Notes: generated by a model from the sequence alone, not told the origin. 64,000 bases of DNA from Acholeplasma oculi (GCF_900166985.1 NZ_FUZK01000002.1:248001-312000); one strand, 5' to 3'. Positions 53,931 to 63,162 are shown, numbered from the stretch's first letter. Numbers and translations: made by a program.

Positions 53931-54128
53931 ATGGATACATCCGTTGTAAAGAATGATAAATTATCATTCCCAAGTTTAATCCGTTTCAACAAGATTGTGG
54001 GTTCAGTTCATTTGTTTCAAGGCATCTTAATGATGCTGTTTGCTTTTTTCATTTATCCAAATCTGGACGGTACAGGTGCACAAACCATATTGACTTGGTT
54101 AGTATTATTCGGTGCCTTCCAACCATAA
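53931..54128 (+). pseudogene. truncated membrane protein, possible heliorhodopsin remnant
   Basis: A 65-codon frame (an upstream extension is probably not coding) includes FPSLIRFNKIVGSVHLFQGILMML, whose layout recalls the first helix of heliorhodopsins, and a second hydrophobic stretch. It stops after about 60 residues, where the family has some 250. No good ribosome site is seen. The homology is a visual impression only. Confidence 0.35.
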
Positions 54129-54145
54129 TGAATGAATCCCATTAA

Positions 54146-54177
54146 ACGAAAAGAGCTAAAAATATAGCTCTTTTTTT
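54146..54177. terminator. terminator between convergent reading frames
   Basis: AAAAGAGCTA and TAGCTCTTTT pair with T-rich and A-rich flanks. Confidence 0.75.
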
Positions 54178-54178
54178 C

Positions 54179-54901
54179 TTAATTCATAATCATTTCAATG
54201 AGTTTATCCTCAAATGGTGAATGATTGATTTCCATCAATCTTAGAAACGCCATGAGGGGTATTGCTTCTTTGACAAGATTCATATCTATTTGATTTTTTT
54301 TGCAAATACCTTTAAGGTAAATATTTGCTTTTCTAGGTAAATATTCTTTAAGTATGATATAGCTTCTTGCTATATCCATCACCTTATTCCCTAGTTTTGC
54401 ATTCACCCAATCAATGATATGATAAGTTTTTCCATCATACATCATATTTTCTAAATGAAAATCGAAATGACACAGTACTTGTTCATATGCTATTTTTTGA
54501 AGTGAGTTTTCTGCTTTTTCTTTTAATTCATTTGAGAGACTTGAAGCATGTATTTGATTTTTAAATACTTCAAATGCATCATCTAAATCTATGTGTTGAA
54601 AATCATATATGGATGATTGAACATCAATCATATCTTCAATACCCAATACATAACGGTCCTTGATCATTCTAGATGCGAGTGTTTGTCCCTGAATATAAGG
54701 TATTTCTAATACATGATCATTTTTATGGAAAATTATATTACCTTTGAATAGGTTAGTTTTTTCATGAAGTGCTTTTAGAATATGATATTCTTTTTCTATC
54801 CAATCTATTGGATAATCCATTGGATAAACTTTAAATGCTCTATCATCTTTTCTATAAATTTTTGAAACTCTGCCTTTACCTATGAGTTCGTTAAATTCCA
54901 T
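54179..54901 (-). CDS. APH/choline kinase-like phosphotransferase
   Basis: The 240-residue protein has the catalytic loop LCHFDFHLENMM and metal loop HIIDWVNAKLGNKVMDIARS, with a short N-terminal lobe (IGKGRVSKIYRK). It resembles choline or thiamine kinases and phosphotransferase resistance proteins. It is the third APH-fold gene in the window. Confidence 0.75.
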   Translation of the reverse strand: MEFNELIGKGRVSKIYRKDDRAFKVYPMDYPIDWIEKEYHILKALHEKTNLFKGNIIFHKNDHVLEIPYIQGQTLASRMIKDRYVLGIEDMIDVQSSIYDFQHIDLDDAFEVFKNQIHASSLSNELKEKAENSLQKIAYEQVLCHFDFHLENMMYDGKTYHIIDWVNAKLGNKVMDIARSYIILKEYLPRKANIYLKGICKKNQIDMNLVKEAIPLMAFLRLMEINHSPFEDKLIEMIMN

Positions 54902-54931
54902 TTAGTTATTTCCTTTATATAAAGATAGATA

Positions 54932-55630
54932 CTATTTTATGATACGCTTACCCATTATGTAATGATAAAGCCATAATATAAATATTACAAAAACCATACT
55001 AATCATGCAGGATATAAAGAATACCCAACCATAAGGTGTTGCTAACACATGATATCGTCCAAGATATGATAAAACGTTTAATACAAGTGGAATACCAATG
55101 AGAATAAGGGAAGCAGCCCACCAATAGGTTTTAAATATCTCAATCACATCTGACATATAATGTTCTTGATGACGGTCTACAAACATCCACATAATCAGAA
55201 GGATAACCATATAAAAGAAGCCCATGAGTATGGCAGATAAATAGGATTCGAAAAATGTTCTTTGAACAACTTCTATTTTAGTAATTTCAATACTATCAAA
55301 ATTAGCTTGACCGATTGCATATCTAATATCTCCATTTACAACCTCAAACTGCATCACATCTACATTATATTCGAAATTGAAAGACCCTACAGGAACATCA
55401 TTATATGTTGCATCAAAATAAATTTTAACTGCTTTTATCCCGTGATGATGTTGGTTATCTATAACATACTCTAATTCAATCACTGTTTGATTGAGTGTTC
55501 CACTATAATTGACTGATTCTTCTATGACGTTAAAAACTATCGGTAGGTCATCAATCGGCTTACTATATAAAAATATAGGCGAAACTAATAAAAAGATTGT
55601 ATAAATTGTTGTTATAAATTTTATAACCAT
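54932..55630 (-). CDS. membrane protein with external beta domain
   Basis: This 232-residue protein has an N-terminal hydrophobic segment (about 4-22), a polar domain of about 110 residues and three helices at about 135-158, 171-193 and 203-225. No family is recognised. The polar part is probably outside the cell. Confidence 0.65.
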   Translation of the reverse strand: MVIKFITTIYTIFLLVSPIFLYSKPIDDLPIVFNVIEESVNYSGTLNQTVIELEYVIDNQHHHGIKAVKIYFDATYNDVPVGSFNFEYNVDVMQFEVVNGDIRYAIGQANFDSIEITKIEVVQRTFFESYLSAILMGFFYMVILLIMWMFVDRHQEHYMSDVIEIFKTYWWAASLILIGIPLVLNVLSYLGRYHVLATPYGWVFFISCMISMVFVIFILWLYHYIMGKRIIK

Positions 55631-55704
55631 TCAAATCATTCCCTTGTATATCAATTTTATATCAATAAAAGTATATCATAATCCCATATAGAAACCATAA
55701 ATAA

Positions 55705-56952
55705 TTATAAATTATTTTCTTCTAACTCATCATTTTTATCGGTTACTTCTTTTAATCCATTTACCATGAGTTTTTTTCTAAAGAGTACAACACCTGATAT
55801 CAAGACCATACCGATACCACTCATTAAGATGATATTTGAAATATCAAATACATCTGATAGTGGACCAAATAGTAACATACCAAGAGGTAGACTCGCTGTT
55901 TGAATTAATCCAAATACAGAAAATATTCGGCCTATAAAATCAGGTTCTACTTTTTCCTGTATTAAAGCAACCATTACAGGACTACCTAAAGATATAAAGA
56001 AACCTACAAATGCCCAAAAGCCAATATATACCCAGAAGTTAAATGGAATGCCTAACCCCATTGTTCCAATACCTATAAAGATAAAGGATATAAAATATGT
56101 ATGTAATCGATTTTTAAATCCACCCCATGCAGTGATGACTAAAGAACCTAATAACATACCAATTCCAAATAAAGCCTCTAATAAAGATAATCTCCACGCT
56201 TCTGCACCAAAAACTCTAGCTACTTGAAGATATGATAAAAATGACGGTGCAGCCACTAAGAACATAAAGATAAAACTAAATATCAGTATACTTATAATGA
56301 ATGTATGTTTTCTTGCATAATTAAATCCTGCCTTAATATCCAAAAAATAGTTAATCGCAGATGCACTTGATTCTTGTTTAGGTGCAGGTATTTCGATAAA
56401 ATAAATTAACATTAAAACAGCAATACCTGCAGTGAATACATCAATAAATAAAATATATTCTAAAGGTAGAATAACCAGTAATAAGCCTGCTAGTAACGGC
56501 ATAAGAATCATTGAGGATGATTGAATACCTTGATTGATCCCTTGAACCTTTAAAAGATAGTCTTTAGGAACTATACTTGGGTAAACAGCAGATACTGCTG
56601 GTTGGTGTATGGTTTGTCCAATCGATCTGACAATCGATATGATAAATACAATCCACAAATCTCTTATATTCAATATAAAGAGTATAGCTATTATTAATGT
56701 AACAACCGCTATTAAAAGATCAGCAAAAATCATTAAGTTCTTTCGATTGAGTCTATCTGCCCAAACACCAGCAAAAGGTGCAACTAATAATGCAGGTATA
56801 AATGTTGCTAGTACATAAAGTGTCATCATCAGTCCTGAATCCGTACTTAAAGTGATATGCCATAGTATGGCATACATAACCAACATGGATCCAAGTAAAG
56901 ATACAGTTTGACTAATCATGAATTGAGCGGTTTGTTTTTTCCAGTTTTGCAT
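55705..56952 (-). CDS. MFS exporter
   Basis: The 415-residue transporter has about twelve helices and the MFS motif GVWADRLNRKNLM between helices 2 and 3. It resembles the EntS or macrolide-efflux (Mef) branch. The substrate is unknown. It is encoded alone. Confidence 0.88.
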   Translation of the reverse strand: MQNWKKQTAQFMISQTVSLLGSMLVMYAILWHITLSTDSGLMMTLYVLATFIPALLVAPFAGVWADRLNRKNLMIFADLLIAVVTLIIAILFILNIRDLWIVFIISIVRSIGQTIHQPAVSAVYPSIVPKDYLLKVQGINQGIQSSSMILMPLLAGLLLVILPLEYILFIDVFTAGIAVLMLIYFIEIPAPKQESSASAINYFLDIKAGFNYARKHTFIISILIFSFIFMFLVAAPSFLSYLQVARVFGAEAWRLSLLEALFGIGMLLGSLVITAWGGFKNRLHTYFISFIFIGIGTMGLGIPFNFWVYIGFWAFVGFFISLGSPVMVALIQEKVEPDFIGRIFSVFGLIQTASLPLGMLLFGPLSDVFDISNIILMSGIGMVLISGVVLFRKKLMVNGLKEVTDKNDELEENNL

Positions 56953-57106
56953 AAGTTCACATCCTAAGTTGAATTTCTACAAATATGTGGTTATTATATA
57001 GAAAAAGTTGCTTATTCACAATTATTTAGACTTCTACTTGAGATTATTTTGTAAAATTTTATCATAACCAAAAAAACATACTATTTAAAAAATCATAATA
57101 TTAATA

Positions 57107-57149
57107 AAGAGTTATCTAAAAAATCCGGTTGAACCAGACGATAACTCTT
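57107..57149 (-). terminator. terminator of the secreted-protein/exporter operon
   Basis: AAGAGTTATC (57107-57116) and GATAACTCTT (57140-57149) pair perfectly, and the minus strand continues TTATT. It lies 17 bases after the exporter gene. Confidence 0.7.
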
Positions 57150-57166
57150 GGGTTCTTCTTTACTGT

Positions 57167-59455
57167 TTAGTAATCAGACTTAAGGATATCTAAAACTTCA
57201 AATTTAGTAATTTTATGTATCAAATATTGATTACTTAATAGAATAACTGCAAACACAATCAATGATGTTATACTTAAGGATTTCAAATCAAATAAATAGA
57301 TTTCAAAATATTTTAAGACAAATAAACTATTGTAGTAAATGTTGATCAGATAGATTGATATATAGTAAACTACAATTAGCAAGAATAACTTAATAATCCA
57401 AAATGTAATACTTTGAATACTAAAGATTGTTTTAACACCAGCGTTGGTAAGTCCTAAGCTCTTTAGTATTGCTAAATCATTTTTTGCTTCATAGAATATT
57501 GTAAGTAGCGTTGATACCAATAGAGATACTGATATGATCATTAATACAACTACAACACTTATTAATAATAATTCTATTGTTTTAAGCATTTCTTTGAACA
57601 TATAAATTGTTTGAACGACTGGTTCTTCTATTTTGATTGTTGTTCTTAAATCATTTAAACTAGACTCATATAAGTAATTATCTTTAATCAGCATTATCTG
57701 ATCAAAATAATAATGATCATAATATACTGATTTGATTGTTTGATACATTTCTTGATTTAAATAGACGGATTGACCTGGGTTATCTCTAATACCAACAACC
57801 GTTAAACCAGACTCGAAATAACCGTTTAAATCAAGTATATCTGCATAAGTGTGGTTAAAAGATGTCTTATGGTAGTCATATAAATATAGATTCTGATTAC
57901 TAATTGTTACACCATCAAACATATTTAAAAACTGCGCGTATTGTAAATCAAGTACAATTTCATTATTCGTTTCTGGTAGTCTACCAAAAATTAAATCTTC
58001 TTCTACTATATTAGCGCTAAATGTGATATTTGAATTCAATGATTGATTTAAAGTTGGTTCTCTCATTAATTGAAAATGATCCACTCTAAATTGATCATTG
58101 TTTTTAATTTCTGTTAAATTATCTTGAAGCACAAACACATTCAAGTAACGATATGTTTCTGAATAACGATCAATTGGATTTAAATTTCCAGTTGTTTTTT
58201 TGATGATGTAATCATTTTCTACAAAATCAGTTTTATAAATACCTGATATCAGATAATTGATACCAGCAATCATTAGAGTATCTCCAATTGAAAGATTGTT
58301 AGATAACGCTAAATAATCAGAGACTAATACTTCATTTGGTAAAGATATAACTTCACCTTCAATTGTTAAGTTAACCAATTCAAAATATCGAGATTCAACA
58401 AAGGTCGTATTGAAAGTCGTAAGAATTGTGCTATTTAATTGATTGAACTTAATTCCATTAAGTAAGTCATCCTCGAACTTGTCTTCTAGATAAGATTTCA
58501 AATAACTTCCCTTATAAGCTTTTCTTTCATTTTTTTGATTGAATAAATCCTGATATGAATTCACCTCATAAAGGACATATTCATTGATGTTATACTGACT
58601 AAAGTAGTTGCTAATTACACTATTTTCATGGTAATCATTCAATGAAATAGTCAGAAGTAATAACAATGAACTTAAAACAAATGACATAATACTTAAACCA
58701 AATCTAACTGGTTTCTTAAATGTGAACCTATTAGATAGTTTAAAAAGGCGTGGAAAAAGTGATGCATTTTTACGAATTATATGTGCTTCACTTTCCCCAT
58801 CTATATTTTGTAGTTTATTAGGGTGTTTAATTGACTGGATGTTACCGTCCTTTAATTCAATAATTGTATTTGCATAGATGTTAGCAACTTCCAAATCATG
58901 TGTGACATAAGCAACAAGCGTATCCTTTGAGATTTCTTGTAGGAGGTCGTTAACAAGTTTTGAGTTTATTGTATCGAGATTACCCGTTGGTTCATCCGCC
59001 AAGATAATTTTTGGCTTTGTTAGAATTGCTCTTATAATAGAGACTCTTTGGGCTTCTCCACCTGAAAGTAACCCAGTATTTTTATCAATTAAATCAAGCA
59101 TATCGAATTTCTTCAAAATCCTGATAATCTCATCTTCATAATATTGAATATTCTTTAGTTCATATGCAATCTTTAAATTTTCTTTTACTGTTAAATCATT
59201 AATTAAGTTGTAATCTTGGAAAATAAAGCCAACATTATGAATAATGTCTTTTGATTCAAAATCATATTCGATTGAACCCGATGTTGGCTTTAACAGATTA
59301 CCTAGTAAATGAAGTAGAGTAGATTTACCACTTCCACTTTTTCCAATAATAAAAGTCATACCTTTCTTTTCAAAAGTATATGTTAAATTATTTAATGCAA
59401 GTGTATCTTTTTGGTCTCTTCTATATACTTTAGTAAGATTATTTATCTTTATCAT
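57167..59455 (-). CDS. ABC transporter fusion: ATPase plus FtsX-like permease
   Basis: The protein is 762 aa. Residues 1-215 are a LolD/MacB-type ATPase: Walker A GKSGSGKST, signature LSGGEAQR, Walker B IILADEPTGNLD and THDLEVA. One helix at about 250-270 leads to a large external domain (about 280-635). Three helices in the last 130 residues form the FtsX core. Such proteins export or extract peptides and lipoproteins, or give self-immunity to bacteriocins. Its start overlaps the lipoprotein gene by four bases. Confidence 0.88.
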   Translation of the reverse strand: MIKINNLTKVYRRDQKDTLALNNLTYTFEKKGMTFIIGKSGSGKSTLLHLLGNLLKPTSGSIEYDFESKDIIHNVGFIFQDYNLINDLTVKENLKIAYELKNIQYYEDEIIRILKKFDMLDLIDKNTGLLSGGEAQRVSIIRAILTKPKIILADEPTGNLDTINSKLVNDLLQEISKDTLVAYVTHDLEVANIYANTIIELKDGNIQSIKHPNKLQNIDGESEAHIIRKNASLFPRLFKLSNRFTFKKPVRFGLSIMSFVLSSLLLLLTISLNDYHENSVISNYFSQYNINEYVLYEVNSYQDLFNQKNERKAYKGSYLKSYLEDKFEDDLLNGIKFNQLNSTILTTFNTTFVESRYFELVNLTIEGEVISLPNEVLVSDYLALSNNLSIGDTLMIAGINYLISGIYKTDFVENDYIIKKTTGNLNPIDRYSETYRYLNVFVLQDNLTEIKNNDQFRVDHFQLMREPTLNQSLNSNITFSANIVEEDLIFGRLPETNNEIVLDLQYAQFLNMFDGVTISNQNLYLYDYHKTSFNHTYADILDLNGYFESGLTVVGIRDNPGQSVYLNQEMYQTIKSVYYDHYYFDQIMLIKDNYLYESSLNDLRTTIKIEEPVVQTIYMFKEMLKTIELLLISVVVVLMIISVSLLVSTLLTIFYEAKNDLAILKSLGLTNAGVKTIFSIQSITFWIIKLFLLIVVYYISIYLINIYYNSLFVLKYFEIYLFDLKSLSITSLIVFAVILLSNQYLIHKITKFEVLDILKSDY

Positions 59456-60003
59456 TGATTTCGATTAATTGTATATTTGAATTCATATAAAAACAATTCT
59501 AAGAACAATAGTTCATTTTGATTCTTAATTTCATTTGCTGTAGTATCCCATGTCCCCATAACATTGATATAGTTTTCACCTTCTTTAACATAGCCAAAGG
59601 AAAGTGAACTTGGATCCATGATCTCATTTTGAAATAAGCCCGCATTATGAAAAAGTTCGAGTTGCTCTAAACCAACATAATAAAATTGGTATGAATTATT
59701 CTCTATTTTTTCTTTTAAATTTAATAATTGATTGAACGTAACACTTATTTTCCCGTCTATATTATTTATGATAATAAATGTATTCTTATTTTCTTTCATT
59801 TCGGGGATATCCTCTATAGTATCTAAATACTCAACTTTTAAATCTAACATTTCTTCTTTTTTTCCAATGTAGTATAGTTGGAAATCAAGATCTGCAGAGT
59901 TAAAACTGTCCACTAAAGATTGAACATTATTGTTGATAGTGGTGGTGCAGGCGCCTAAAACTAATATTAAGTTAAATATAGCAATGATAAGTAGCTTTCT
60001 TAT
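59452..60003 (-). CDS. lipoprotein with a probable AUA start
   Basis: The frame can be opened at an internal GTG (59913), but that discards an excellent signal. Upstream in frame, the codons after ATA at 60003 spell RKLLIIAIFNLILVLGAC, a lipoprotein signal with lipobox LGAC (Cys19). AGGAGA lies seven bases before this ATA, and no ATG, GTG or TTG is available there. I therefore call a 183-residue lipoprotein initiated at AUA, or a gene whose ATG has mutated. The body is not recognised. It lies between the secreted protein and the exporter it overlaps. Confidence 0.65.
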   Translation of the reverse strand: MRKLLIIAIFNLILVLGACTTTINNNVQSLVDSFNSADLDFQLYYIGKKEEMLDLKVEYLDTIEDIPEMKENKNTFIIINNIDGKISVTFNQLLNLKEKIENNSYQFYYVGLEQLELFHNAGLFQNEIMDPSSLSFGYVKEGENYINVMGTWDTTANEIKNQNELLFLELFLYEFKYTINRNQ

Positions 60004-60016
60004 TTTTATATCTCCT

Positions 60017-60838
60017 TTATATGAGAATTGATGCGTGATATGATGAGGAAGATTTAAATCCTAAAAAATCAGACCAGTAGTTTGGTGATTGACTTATGGC
60101 ATCTGTTTTAACATTGATGATAAATGTTTTATACTGTCTTGTCGAGGATTTGAAAACAGTATACGCAGATCTTTGAGTAGATTCATAGTGGGCATAACTT
60201 AATCTTTCCCACTCCCATCTCCATAATGGATCTACATATTCAAATACCGTTTTACCTAGACCATCTGCTGAAATAGATTGATTGGTAATTTTTAATGCAC
60301 TTACAGTAAATGTGGTTGATGCAGAAATTCCAAGACTACCGCCAAATGTTCCTCCATTTGCTGTTGATGCCGTTAATCCTGCATTTACACCAATATTGTA
60401 TGTATTTGTAGATGGAGTATTTTTCGGATCAACATCCACCATCTCAAATCCAGTCAGCTGAGCTGTGTAACTAAGCTCATCCATAATTGCATAACCTGTA
60501 TGATGATTTGTAATCCATAAGAAAGTTGTTGTATAAGAAAATGCTCTAGGATTGACAATAGATTTTACCATAACTGTTGCTACAGTTCTACCATCTGATA
60601 TTACATATTTAGATCTAGCAATCCCTATGTAGGTATTAACCGTAGTGGTTACATTACCTTGATAATATGTATTTTGGGTACGTCTAGATTCCCAATTGAC
60701 ATTATAAGCATCTGCATCCACTGTGAAACCATGGACCCCACTTTCAAAATCATTGATTGCAAAACTCTTAGGTGCCATGAATACTCCTAAACTAATCATC
60801 AACATAATTAAAGTCAGTCTTACGAAGATTGTTCTCAT
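60017..60838 (-). CDS. secreted beta-rich protein, possible pore-forming or antimicrobial protein
   Basis: From the ATG at 60838 (AAGGAG six bases upstream) the protein has 273 residues: a signal peptide (about 1-28, ending KSFA) and a beta-rich body. Residues about 145-185 alternate small polar and apolar residues (IGVNAGLTAST, then GGSLGISASTTFTV), like the membrane-inserting hairpin of beta-pore toxins. Trp- and Tyr-rich segments (DPLWRWEWERLSY) follow. No family was firmly recognised; leukocidin-type toxins or lactococcin 972-type bacteriocins are candidates. It is first in an operon with a lipoprotein and an exporter. Confidence 0.6.
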   Translation of the reverse strand: MRTIFVRLTLIMLMISLGVFMAPKSFAINDFESGVHGFTVDADAYNVNWESRRTQNTYYQGNVTTTVNTYIGIARSKYVISDGRTVATVMVKSIVNPRAFSYTTTFLWITNHHTGYAIMDELSYTAQLTGFEMVDVDPKNTPSTNTYNIGVNAGLTASTANGGTFGGSLGISASTTFTVSALKITNQSISADGLGKTVFEYVDPLWRWEWERLSYAHYESTQRSAYTVFKSSTRQYKTFIINVKTDAISQSPNYWSDFLGFKSSSSYHASILI

Positions 60839-60872
60839 TTTTTTCTCCTTTTTTATTTTATAATACACATTC

Positions 60873-60901
60873 ATTTTATTATAATGTCACTTATTTGTCA
60901 A
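60873..60901 (-). promoter_or_regulatory. promoter of the secreted-protein operon
   Basis: The minus strand reads TTGACA (60901-60896), a 17-base spacer and TAAAAT (60878-60873), one of the best -35 boxes in the window. The spacer contains AAGTGACA, which also occurs next to the palindrome before the regulator (plus-strand TGTCACTT at 60885-60892 and 61303-61310). Confidence 0.7.
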
Positions 60902-60985
60902 AGTATATAATAATATATGTCTTTTTATTAATAATGTTGATTTTTATCCTGAAAGATTTAGCTTAAAACCTACTATACTTAAAAT

Positions 60986-61029
60986 GGTTATTAAACTATT
61001 ATCTATAAACTAGTAGATAGTCGTTAACC
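60986..61029 (-). terminator. hairpin at the end of the secreted peptide gene
   Basis: GGTTA and TAACC enclose an imperfect inner stem ACTATCTA/TAGATAATAGT. It overlaps the stop codon of the peptide gene and may terminate its transcript. Confidence 0.45.
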
Positions 61030-61233
61030 TACCCACTCAGACATTCCAACATCATCTGAATATTTTTTTGATACAATAACAGTATAATCAAACTCTTCTT
61101 CATTAAATTCAGTATCAAATTCTACATCACTGATTAATTCTGTAAATCTTTCGGTAATTAATGGATCGTTTTTGCTATTCAATGTTGCCACACCAATCAA
61201 TAACACAAATAAAAGTATAAACAGTTTTTTCAT
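61024..61233 (-). CDS. small secreted peptide, possible pheromone precursor
   Basis: This 69-residue protein begins with a clear signal peptide (about 1-19, MKKLFILLFVLLIGVATLN). An acidic mid-part (DTEFNEEEFDY) and a short C-terminal segment ending SDDVGMSEWVG follow. It is divergent from a TPR-type HTH regulator 91 bases away. In Rgg/PlcR/Rap systems such a gene encodes the signalling peptide cut from the C terminus. The ribosome site is GGAGAG. Confidence 0.6.
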   Translation of the reverse strand: MKKLFILLFVLLIGVATLNSKNDPLITERFTELISDVEFDTEFNEEEFDYTVIVSKKYSDDVGMSEWVG

Positions 61234-61251
61234 GTATTGACTCTCCTTCCC

Positions 61252-61310
61252 TTGTTTTTCTTCTATTTTCGTGTTAAATTAGAAAGAAGAGTAGCGCACA
61301 TGTGTCACTT
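61252..61310 (+). promoter_or_regulatory. promoter and palindrome before the regulator gene
   Basis: TTGTTT (61252-61257), a 17-base spacer and TAAATT (61275-61280) make a promoter. CACATGTG (61297-61304) is a perfect palindrome just after the expected transcript start, followed by TCACTTTT. This is a likely operator for the regulator encoded from 61325. Confidence 0.5.
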
Positions 61311-61324
61311 TTTGAGGTGTTAGG

Positions 61325-62245
61325 ATGAGAAAATTTGACCAATCAAGAGAAATTGCACTTTTTATAGATAAATTAAGATCATATCGTAATATTTCGCAAG
61401 AGGATTTTTTATTTGATATTATTTCAATGCGCCAGTATAGACGTTATATGAATGGAGATTCAACACTCTCTTATTTAATATTAGATAAACTTGCAAAGCG
61501 CTTAGGATTTAATGCCGAATTCGTCATTATGGAGTTGGAAACTGAGAAAGTTAAGCAAACACAAGCTGTTAACGATTTATATAATGCGGTCATTAGTAAT
61601 AATAGTGATAAATCAAACGATTTATTTATGTCTATTGATGAACGTCATTTAATCTCTGATAATGATCTTTTATTATTTAAACATTCAAAAAACATGTTTG
61701 ACTATTTCACAAAGATTAATAGTGAATTTGTGACGATTAATAAAACAAAAAAGTTAGTTGATTTAGATAATTTGTTGAAGAAAAGAGCCCTTACTACATC
61801 AGAGCTCTTGATTTTAATATCTTTCTTTCATTTTGATACCTTTAAGGATATCCATGTTATTGCAGAAAAATTAGCATCATATATCGATAATAACGTCACA
61901 GTTGTAAGTGGTCATAATATCAGAGTGCTTGTATTAGTTTTAAAAGAATTGGCTAGATATTTTAGTATCACAGAAAACTATGAAAAGATGCTTTATTACT
62001 CAAATGAAGGTATCAAGTATTCTATGGCAATGAGATCATTCTATTTACTAGACACACTTTATTATTTCGCAGCTGCAGCCTCTCATGAATTAAACCATAT
62101 AGAAAAAAGAAATGAATATCTTTTCAAATGTATTTCTTTATTATCAATGGAAGATAATCAGAATAAGATTGCAAAATATAAAGATTTATTTAAAGAACGA
62201 TTTGATATTGATATTAGAGATTTAACAAGCAAACATCATAAATAA
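61325..62245 (+). CDS. HTH-TPR regulator, Rgg/PlcR-like (RRNPP type)
   Basis: The protein is 306 aa. Residues about 8-65 form an Xre-type helix-turn-helix (REIALFIDKLRSYRNISQEDF, then MRQYRRYMNGDSTLSYLILDKLAKRLGF). The remainder is all helical, with TPR-like repeats (about 150-300: YEKMLYYSNEGIKYSMA, then YYFAAAASHELNHIEKRNEY). Length and layout match peptide-pheromone receptors of the Rgg/PlcR group. It diverges from the small secreted peptide and borders the secreted-protein operon, which it probably controls. Confidence 0.75.
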   Translation: MRKFDQSREIALFIDKLRSYRNISQEDFLFDIISMRQYRRYMNGDSTLSYLILDKLAKRLGFNAEFVIMELETEKVKQTQAVNDLYNAVISNNSDKSNDLFMSIDERHLISDNDLLLFKHSKNMFDYFTKINSEFVTINKTKKLVDLDNLLKKRALTTSELLILISFFHFDTFKDIHVIAEKLASYIDNNVTVVSGHNIRVLVLVLKELARYFSITENYEKMLYYSNEGIKYSMAMRSFYLLDTLYYFAAAASHELNHIEKRNEYLFKCISLLSMEDNQNKIAKYKDLFKERFDIDIRDLTSKHHK

Positions 62246-62311
62246 TAACACTACTTTTTATAGAGACCTAAATTAGTTAGTTTAAAAAACTATTAGTCTA
62301 GAAACTAAAAT

Positions 62312-62365
62312 AAAATGCTCTTCTCATAAATGAGAAGAGCATTTTGTTTAAAGTTGTAACCCGTA
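62312..62365 (-). repeat. second copy of the tRNA-Glu tail and its terminator
   Basis: The minus-strand sequence from TACGGGTTAC through ACTTTAAACAAAATG and the hairpin CTCTTCTCAT/ATGAGAAGAG almost repeats 63169-63217. Only the last dozen bases of the tRNA are included. The hairpin with its T-rich tail can act as a terminator for both strands and would end the regulator transcript. Confidence 0.75.
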
Positions 62366-62435
62366 ACTGAAGACTTTCCCGAGGATATGATTAAATTTCC
62401 CTTATCTTTTAACTTTTTATCTTAACCCAAATGCA

Positions 62436-62765
62436 TCATAACATGATGGTTTCAAATACTTTACTGATTTCCTCTTCCGTGTCAAACCATTCAAGCAAAT
62501 AGAGCGTGACTGTAACCAAATCTCCACCAGATTTATTGATTGTTGATCTAATTTTTTTATTGATTGAGATAATTTTATCTTCATCTTTTCTTGGTGCGAG
62601 ATTATGCTCATGTAGAATATAGTCATCGATTTTTCCGATGACTCTAAGAGAACCCCAAGTGCCTTTGATGCTTGCTGTCTTTGGTATAACCAAATGATAT
62701 GTCCATGATCCAAATCCAGGTTGATAAATCAAGGTCAATTTTTGATGATCTAATAACTTTTTCAT
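62436..62765 (-). CDS. DUF1905-like protein
   Basis: The 109-residue sequence has the DUF1905 beta-barrel pattern: WTYHLVIPKTASIKGTWGSLRVIGKIDDYI, then SINKKIRSTINKSGGDLVTVTLYLLE. The family function is unknown. The overlapping frame at 62417-62713 is a shadow. The gene sits between the two copies of the tRNA-Glu tail, so it may be an inserted cargo gene. Confidence 0.65.
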   Translation of the reverse strand: MKKLLDHQKLTLIYQPGFGSWTYHLVIPKTASIKGTWGSLRVIGKIDDYILHEHNLAPRKDEDKIISINKKIRSTINKSGGDLVTVTLYLLEWFDTEEEISKVFETIML

Positions 62766-63162
62766 TTTATAATCTCCTCTATTTCGATGATTATATTTTA
62801 TATAACATCTCTTTTTTAATATTAAACATTTCTCTATATGAGATGATGGATGATGTCATCCTCCTTCTTTATATTCTAACACAGTTTGAATTCTTATTTT
62901 TTGCATCTACTGCTCTTTATTTACACCATGAATATTAGAATCCTATTTTTTAAGATTACAAAATTTACCACGTTTACCATGTGTACCACGCAAAAACAAG
63001 AGTCATCCAAAATTTATCTACACATAAGTTTTATGAAACAGGAGTGTAGATATAAACGGCAAAAAAGATATCAGAAATGCCAAAATAAGTGGTATAAATA
63101 TAAACTAATAAAGACAACGATTTTAGCATGATGTTCTATCAACTTCTCAGCCTAACAAAAAT
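62766..63162. other. gene-free AT-rich interval
   Basis: Short frames on the plus strand here have unlikely composition (Cys-, Gln- and Lys-rich runs) and no ribosome sites. I see no supported feature before the tRNA terminator. Confidence 0.5.

Noticed and set aside
62699-63131. Two plus-strand frames of 79 and 81 codons
   Set aside because: No ribosome sites, one overlaps the DUF1905 gene antisense, and the composition is unlike the real genes.
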